In this document: piece by piece, positions 7,931 through 9,277 of the stretch | How the letters are laid out: every line of letters begins with the position of its first letter | Position numbering within the stretch: position 1 is the stretch's first letter | Assembly: GCA_902783675.1 (NCBI GenBank) | Contig: CACZRW010000061.1 | Span: 1 to 9,277, forward strand | Length of the DNA stretch: 9,277 nt | From: an uncultured Pseudomonadota bacterium | GTDB taxonomy: Bacteria > Pseudomonadota > Alphaproteobacteria > CACZRW01 | Direction: 5' to 3' | Notes under the pieces: model-generated | Told to the model about the DNA's origin: nothing | Seen by the model: only the letters and a program-made list of their open reading frames with translations | Databases searched by the model: none | Position numbers and translations under genes: made by a program

Positions 7931-7946
7931 GTCGACTCGATTCGAC
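7931..7946 (+). repeat. Leader hairpin with three TCGA units
   Basis: GTCGA (7931-7935), a 6-nt loop CTCGAT, and TCGAC (7942-7946) form a perfect 5-bp stem. The same stretch is three TCGA tetramers at 5-bp spacing (7932, 7937, 7942). It lies 34 nt before the micropeptide start and may be a 5' structure in that transcript or a DNA site. No known family is assigned. Confidence 0.4.
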
Positions 7947-7953
7947 GATTAAC

Positions 7954-7977
7954 TTAACTTCTTTTAAAAGGAGATAA
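7954..7977 (+). promoter_or_regulatory. Shine-Dalgarno of the micropeptide, inside a weak hairpin
   Basis: AAGGAG at 7968-7973 stands six bases before the ATG at 7980, an ideal ribosome binding site. The same bases can pair with CTTCTT at 7958-7963 across a TTAA loop (six pairs, one of them G-U). After an A-A mismatch three more A-U pairs form (7954-7956 with 7975-7977). The whole site would then be closed by a short AU-rich stem, which resembles the design of simple RNA thermometers. The pairing is what the sequence shows; regulation is inference. Confidence 0.45.
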
Positions 7978-7979
7978 TC

Positions 7980-8018
7980 ATGGGTTGTGGATGCAAAAAA
8001 GACACCAAAAAGAAATAG
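7980..8018 (+). CDS. Candidate 12-residue micropeptide MGCGCKKDTKKK
   Basis: A 12-codon ORF (ATG to TAG) on the plus strand, opposite to all other genes in the window. The predicted peptide MGCGCKKDTKKK has a Cys-Gly-Cys pair near the N-terminus and six lysines in the last seven residues. Support comes from its surroundings: AAGGAG with a 6-nt spacer before the ATG, and a strong intrinsic terminator starting 27 nt after the stop, so the ORF fills a self-contained transcription unit of roughly 100-170 nt. I do not recognise a family. The CxC pair could bind a metal or be redox-active, and the Lys-rich tail could contact RNA or acidic lipid; both are guesses. No plus-strand gene follows, so it is not an obvious leader peptide. 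The signals could alternatively belong to a small RNA whose ORF is incidental, although the ribosome binding site argues for translation. A promoter is not clear; CTGTTA (7895-7900), 16 nt, CATAAA (7917-7922) is a weak candidate. Confidence 0.55.
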   Translation: MGCGCKKDTKKK

Positions 8019-8019
8019 C

Positions 8020-8041
8020 TTTTTAAAGTGTTTTTAAAGTT
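8020..8041 (+). repeat. Two tandem 11-bp units TTTTTAAAGTG / TTTTTAAAGTT
   Basis: Ten identical bases, TTTTTAAAGT, occur at 8020-8029 and again at 8031-8040, an 11-bp period. The pair sits between the micropeptide stop and the terminator hairpin, in the 3' untranslated part of the predicted transcript. The U-rich single-stranded stretch could be a protein or sRNA-chaperone binding region, or simple slippage; nothing decides this here. Confidence 0.5.
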
Positions 8042-8045
8042 TAGG

Positions 8046-8073
8046 AAAGGAGCCGATTTTACGCTCCTTTTTT
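8046..8073 (+). terminator. Rho-independent terminator of the micropeptide transcript
   Basis: A perfect 8-bp stem, AAAGGAGC (8046-8053) with GCTCCTTT (8063-8070), closes a 9-nt loop and runs into six Ts (8068-8073) in the plus direction. In the minus direction the stem is the same but is followed by CCTAAACTTT, a much poorer U tract, so it works best for plus-strand transcripts. The TAA stop of the minus-strand kinase gene (8072-8074) overlaps the T tract, so the hairpin may also act as a weak end signal for the kinase transcript. Confidence 0.85.
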
Positions 8074-8629
8074 ATTCAAAACTTTTGATAAGATTCATAA
8101 TCTTATCCATGTCCTCGGCCTTGCAAAGGGTATAAGGCTCGTCGATTCTGGCAAACATATCCTTAACAAGCTGTTCTATCTCGCGGCATTCGTCGGGAGA
8201 ACCTATTCTGTTTGCGGGAGAATAAAACGCTTCGTTAAACTCAAGCAAAATATTGACTCCTTTGCGGAATCTGTGCTCGGCAATGATATGCTTTTCCGTA
8301 GCGAGTTGCAATTCATGCACAAGTTGCTCGTCCTCTTTGCTCACCCCTTCGCTTCTTTTGTATAGGTAAATAAGGTTCAAGAGCAAAGGACAATCCGTTA
8401 CGATATAATCCACCTTGTTCCAAGCCAGCTTAATTCGCCGCACCATTTCGGCAAAAATAATATCCTGATTTGCGAGCTCTTTTATTTGCCCCGCCAAAAT
8501 AAGCTCTGTTGCGAACTCTTGCGCCAGAAAGACAGTTTTACCCGCTTTTTTAAGTTCCGCCGACACCGCGTAAGAAACCGTGGTTTTGCCGCTCGCGGGC
8601 GCACCAAACAAATTGATTAGTTTTGTCAT
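8072..8629 (-). CDS. Phage-type small P-loop kinase/ATPase (AAA_28-like)
   Basis: A 185-residue cytoplasmic protein with an N-terminal P-loop NLFGAPASGKTT (G9 to T16), a Walker-B-like strand DYIVTDCPLLLNL at about 74-86, and a basic region near the C-terminus (YSPANRIGSPDECREIE, 136-152) that could form a lid. This order resembles the small AAA_28/NadR-kinase-like proteins common in phages, which are often annotated as ATPases or nucleotide/nucleoside kinases. The substrate cannot be read from the sequence. I chose the ATG at 8629 because GAGGA lies four bases upstream and the P-loop follows at once. The frame is open further upstream to 8692, but that extension translates the 3' end of the tRNA-Met and is spurious. 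It sits 30 nt after the tRNA and has no obvious own promoter, so it may be read from the tRNA promoter. Base composition is not clearly different from its neighbours. The stop lies in the T tract of the convergent terminator. Confidence 0.8.
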   Translation of the reverse strand: MTKLINLFGAPASGKTTVSYAVSAELKKAGKTVFLAQEFATELILAGQIKELANQDIIFAEMVRRIKLAWNKVDYIVTDCPLLLNLIYLYKRSEGVSKEDEQLVHELQLATEKHIIAEHRFRKGVNILLEFNEAFYSPANRIGSPDECREIEQLVKDMFARIDEPYTLCKAEDMDKIMNLIKSFE

Positions 8630-8659
8630 ACTATCCTCTGCCTTTAGAAAGAATAAATT

Positions 8660-8736
8660 TGGTAGCGGAGGAGGGATTTGAACCCCCGACACGCGGATTA
8701 TGATTCCGCTGCTCTAACCAACTGAGCTACTCCGCC
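8660..8736 (-). tRNA. tRNA-Met (CAT), elongator type
   Basis: A 77-nt cloverleaf with encoded CCA (8662-8660). Acceptor GGCGGAG pairs with CTCCGCT (first pair G1-U72, otherwise Watson-Crick). The D arm is GCTC/GAGC, and the anticodon stem GCGGA/TCCGC closes the loop ATCATAA with anticodon CAT. The T arm is GGGGG/CCCTC with loop TTCGAAT. It lacks the C1-A72 mismatch and the three G-C pairs of the anticodon stem expected of the initiator. The overall sequence matches elongator tRNA-Met; the lysidine-modified tRNA-Ile2 also has a CAT anticodon and is the alternative. Confidence 0.96.
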
Positions 8737-8750
8737 ATAAAAGGAAGCTT

Positions 8751-8779
8751 TTTCTAGCCGCTTTTTCTTTCGCTGTCAA
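8751..8779 (-). promoter_or_regulatory. Strong sigma70-type promoter of tRNA-Met
   Basis: On the minus strand a perfect TTGACA (8779-8774) is followed by 17 nt and TAGAAA (8756-8751). The -10 box ends 14 nt before the tRNA 5' end, leaving a leader of only about 7 nt for RNase P to remove, which is normal for a tRNA gene. Readthrough from here could also transcribe the kinase gene downstream. Confidence 0.75.
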
Positions 8780-8807
8780 TAGGCAAAAATCTTAAAGCCC
8801 GCCTATT
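8778..8807 (-). terminator. Weak hairpin at the end of the cysteine synthase gene
   Basis: AATAGGC (8807-8801) and GCCTATT (8784-8778) can form a 7-bp stem around a 16-nt loop. The stem includes the stop codon (8805-8803), and its 3' arm shares two bases with the tRNA -35 box. There is no U tract after it, so it is not a standard intrinsic terminator; it may mark the transcript end in a factor-dependent way or be chance. Confidence 0.25.
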
Positions 8808-9277
8808 TATAGCTAATTGCCCTCATATCAAGCAATTCAACATCTTTGCTTAAATACGAATCCTTCATCTCAAAGTGCTCGGAATACTCGGAAGAAAGGT
8901 ATTTCTTGTTATCGTCGGCGAAAGTCGTCACAACGGTCTTATCAAACCCGATTTCCTCCATTACCTTGATAGCTCCCAAAAGATTGGCCCCCGAGGATAT
9001 CCCGACACCAAGACCCAAGGATTTGCCTAGCATTTGCGCCATAATCACGGAATCTTTATCATTGACGGCTATTGCCTCATCAAACTTAAAGTCCTTTATA
9101 ATATCGGGAATAAATCCGTCCCCGATACCGTGGATAAGGTGCTGTTCCGAATGAGTCATCTTGCCCGACAGCAGCAAAGACAAATCCGGCTCCAAAGGAT
9201 ATACCTTAACACCTGCGACATTATCTTTAAGATAAGACGCAATGCCGACAAAGGTTCCACCCGTGCCGATACCGGCA
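8803..9277 (-). CDS. cysK: Cysteine synthase (O-acetylserine sulfhydrylase family), 5' part outside window
   Basis: PLP enzyme expected to make L-cysteine from O-acetylserine and sulfide in the cytoplasm. The frame is open at the right edge, and 157 C-terminal residues are visible. It begins in the phosphate-binding glycine-rich loop (GIGTGGTFVGIASYLK at about 2-17), followed by VYPLEPDLS, the CysK-like HLIHGIGDGFIP, GLGVGISSGANL, and TTFADDNKKYLSS, where E. coli-type enzymes have PDSGERYLST. The DDNKKYLS form and the end ELLDMRAI resemble a subgroup I associate with clostridia and other anaerobes, so the gene may belong to that subfamily or have been acquired. The active-site lysine lies outside the window. 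Cystathionine beta-synthase-type enzymes share the fold, but the GIGxGFIP motif favours CysK. A TTG at 9195 could be mistaken for a start; the coding frame clearly continues upstream of it. Confidence 0.88.
   Translation of the reverse strand, partial: AGIGTGGTFVGIASYLKDNVAGVKVYPLEPDLSLLLSGKMTHSEQHLIHGIGDGFIPDIIKDFKFDEAIAVNDKDSVIMAQMLGKSLGLGVGISSGANLLGAIKVMEEIGFDKTVVTTFADDNKKYLSSEYSEHFEMKDSYLSKDVELLDMRAISYK

Noticed and set aside
7980..8018. Micropeptide as a cysteine-responsive leader peptide
   Set aside because: Two Cys codons near a cysteine synthase gene are suggestive, but cysK is on the other strand and upstream. No plus-strand gene follows the terminator, so there is nothing to attenuate.
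8630..8692. N-terminal extension of the kinase (MSGVQIPPPLP...)
   Set aside because: These codons are the 3' half of the tRNA-Met read as protein, a familiar artefact; the ATG at 8629 has its own Shine-Dalgarno.
8660..8736. Attachment site duplication of the tRNA 3' end
   Set aside because: I found no second copy of the tRNA 3' segment elsewhere in the window and no integrase gene; an integrated element with intact ends is not supported.

Overview
The window looks like a chromosomal segment of an alphaproteobacterium with moderate-to-low GC. The evidence is the valS / lytic transglycosylase / rlpA / carboxypeptidase / tmk / holB order, which I know as an alphaproteobacterial arrangement for its rlpA-dac-tmk-holB part, the HolB P-loop style, and a tRNA-Met with the alphaproteobacterial-type anticodon arm. 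The clostridial-looking C-terminus of the cysteine synthase and a phage-type P-loop kinase would fit a host-associated or gut lineage, but that is only a guess. No plasmid, transposon, CRISPR array or rRNA is visible.

Layout, reading the minus strand from right to left. At the right edge is the C-terminal half of a cysteine synthase (8803-9277, cut by the window end). A strong sigma70-type promoter follows (8751-8779) and drives an elongator tRNA-Met (8660-8736, CCA encoded). Only 30 nt further on is a small phage-type P-loop kinase/ATPase (8072-8629). Next comes a 276-nt gap (7796-8071), and then a six-gene same-strand cluster with its own promoter: valS (5144-7795), an MltB-type lytic transglycosylase (3895-5130), rlpA (2733-3830), a PBP5-type D-Ala-D-Ala carboxypeptidase (1559-2731), tmk (931-1575) and holB (1-931, cut at the left edge). 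Junctions are 13, 64, 1, -17 and -1 nt, so this is very probably one operon. Three of its products act on periplasmic peptidoglycan. The other three serve translation (ValRS), dTTP supply (Tmk) and the replicative clamp loader (delta prime).

The most unusual part is the 276-nt gap. On the plus strand, opposite to every other gene, it holds a complete miniature gene: a 12-codon ORF (7980-8018, MGCGCKKDTKKK) with an ideal Shine-Dalgarno at ideal spacing and a textbook rho-independent terminator (8046-8073) 27 nt after the stop. Its leader carries an inverted repeat next to the valS promoter (7880-7900), a triple TCGA hairpin (7931-7946), and a weak hairpin (7954-7977) that would bury the Shine-Dalgarno. 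This would be missed by normal gene callers. It may be a micropeptide, a small RNA, or both. Its function is unknown, and nothing beyond the sequence signals supports it here.
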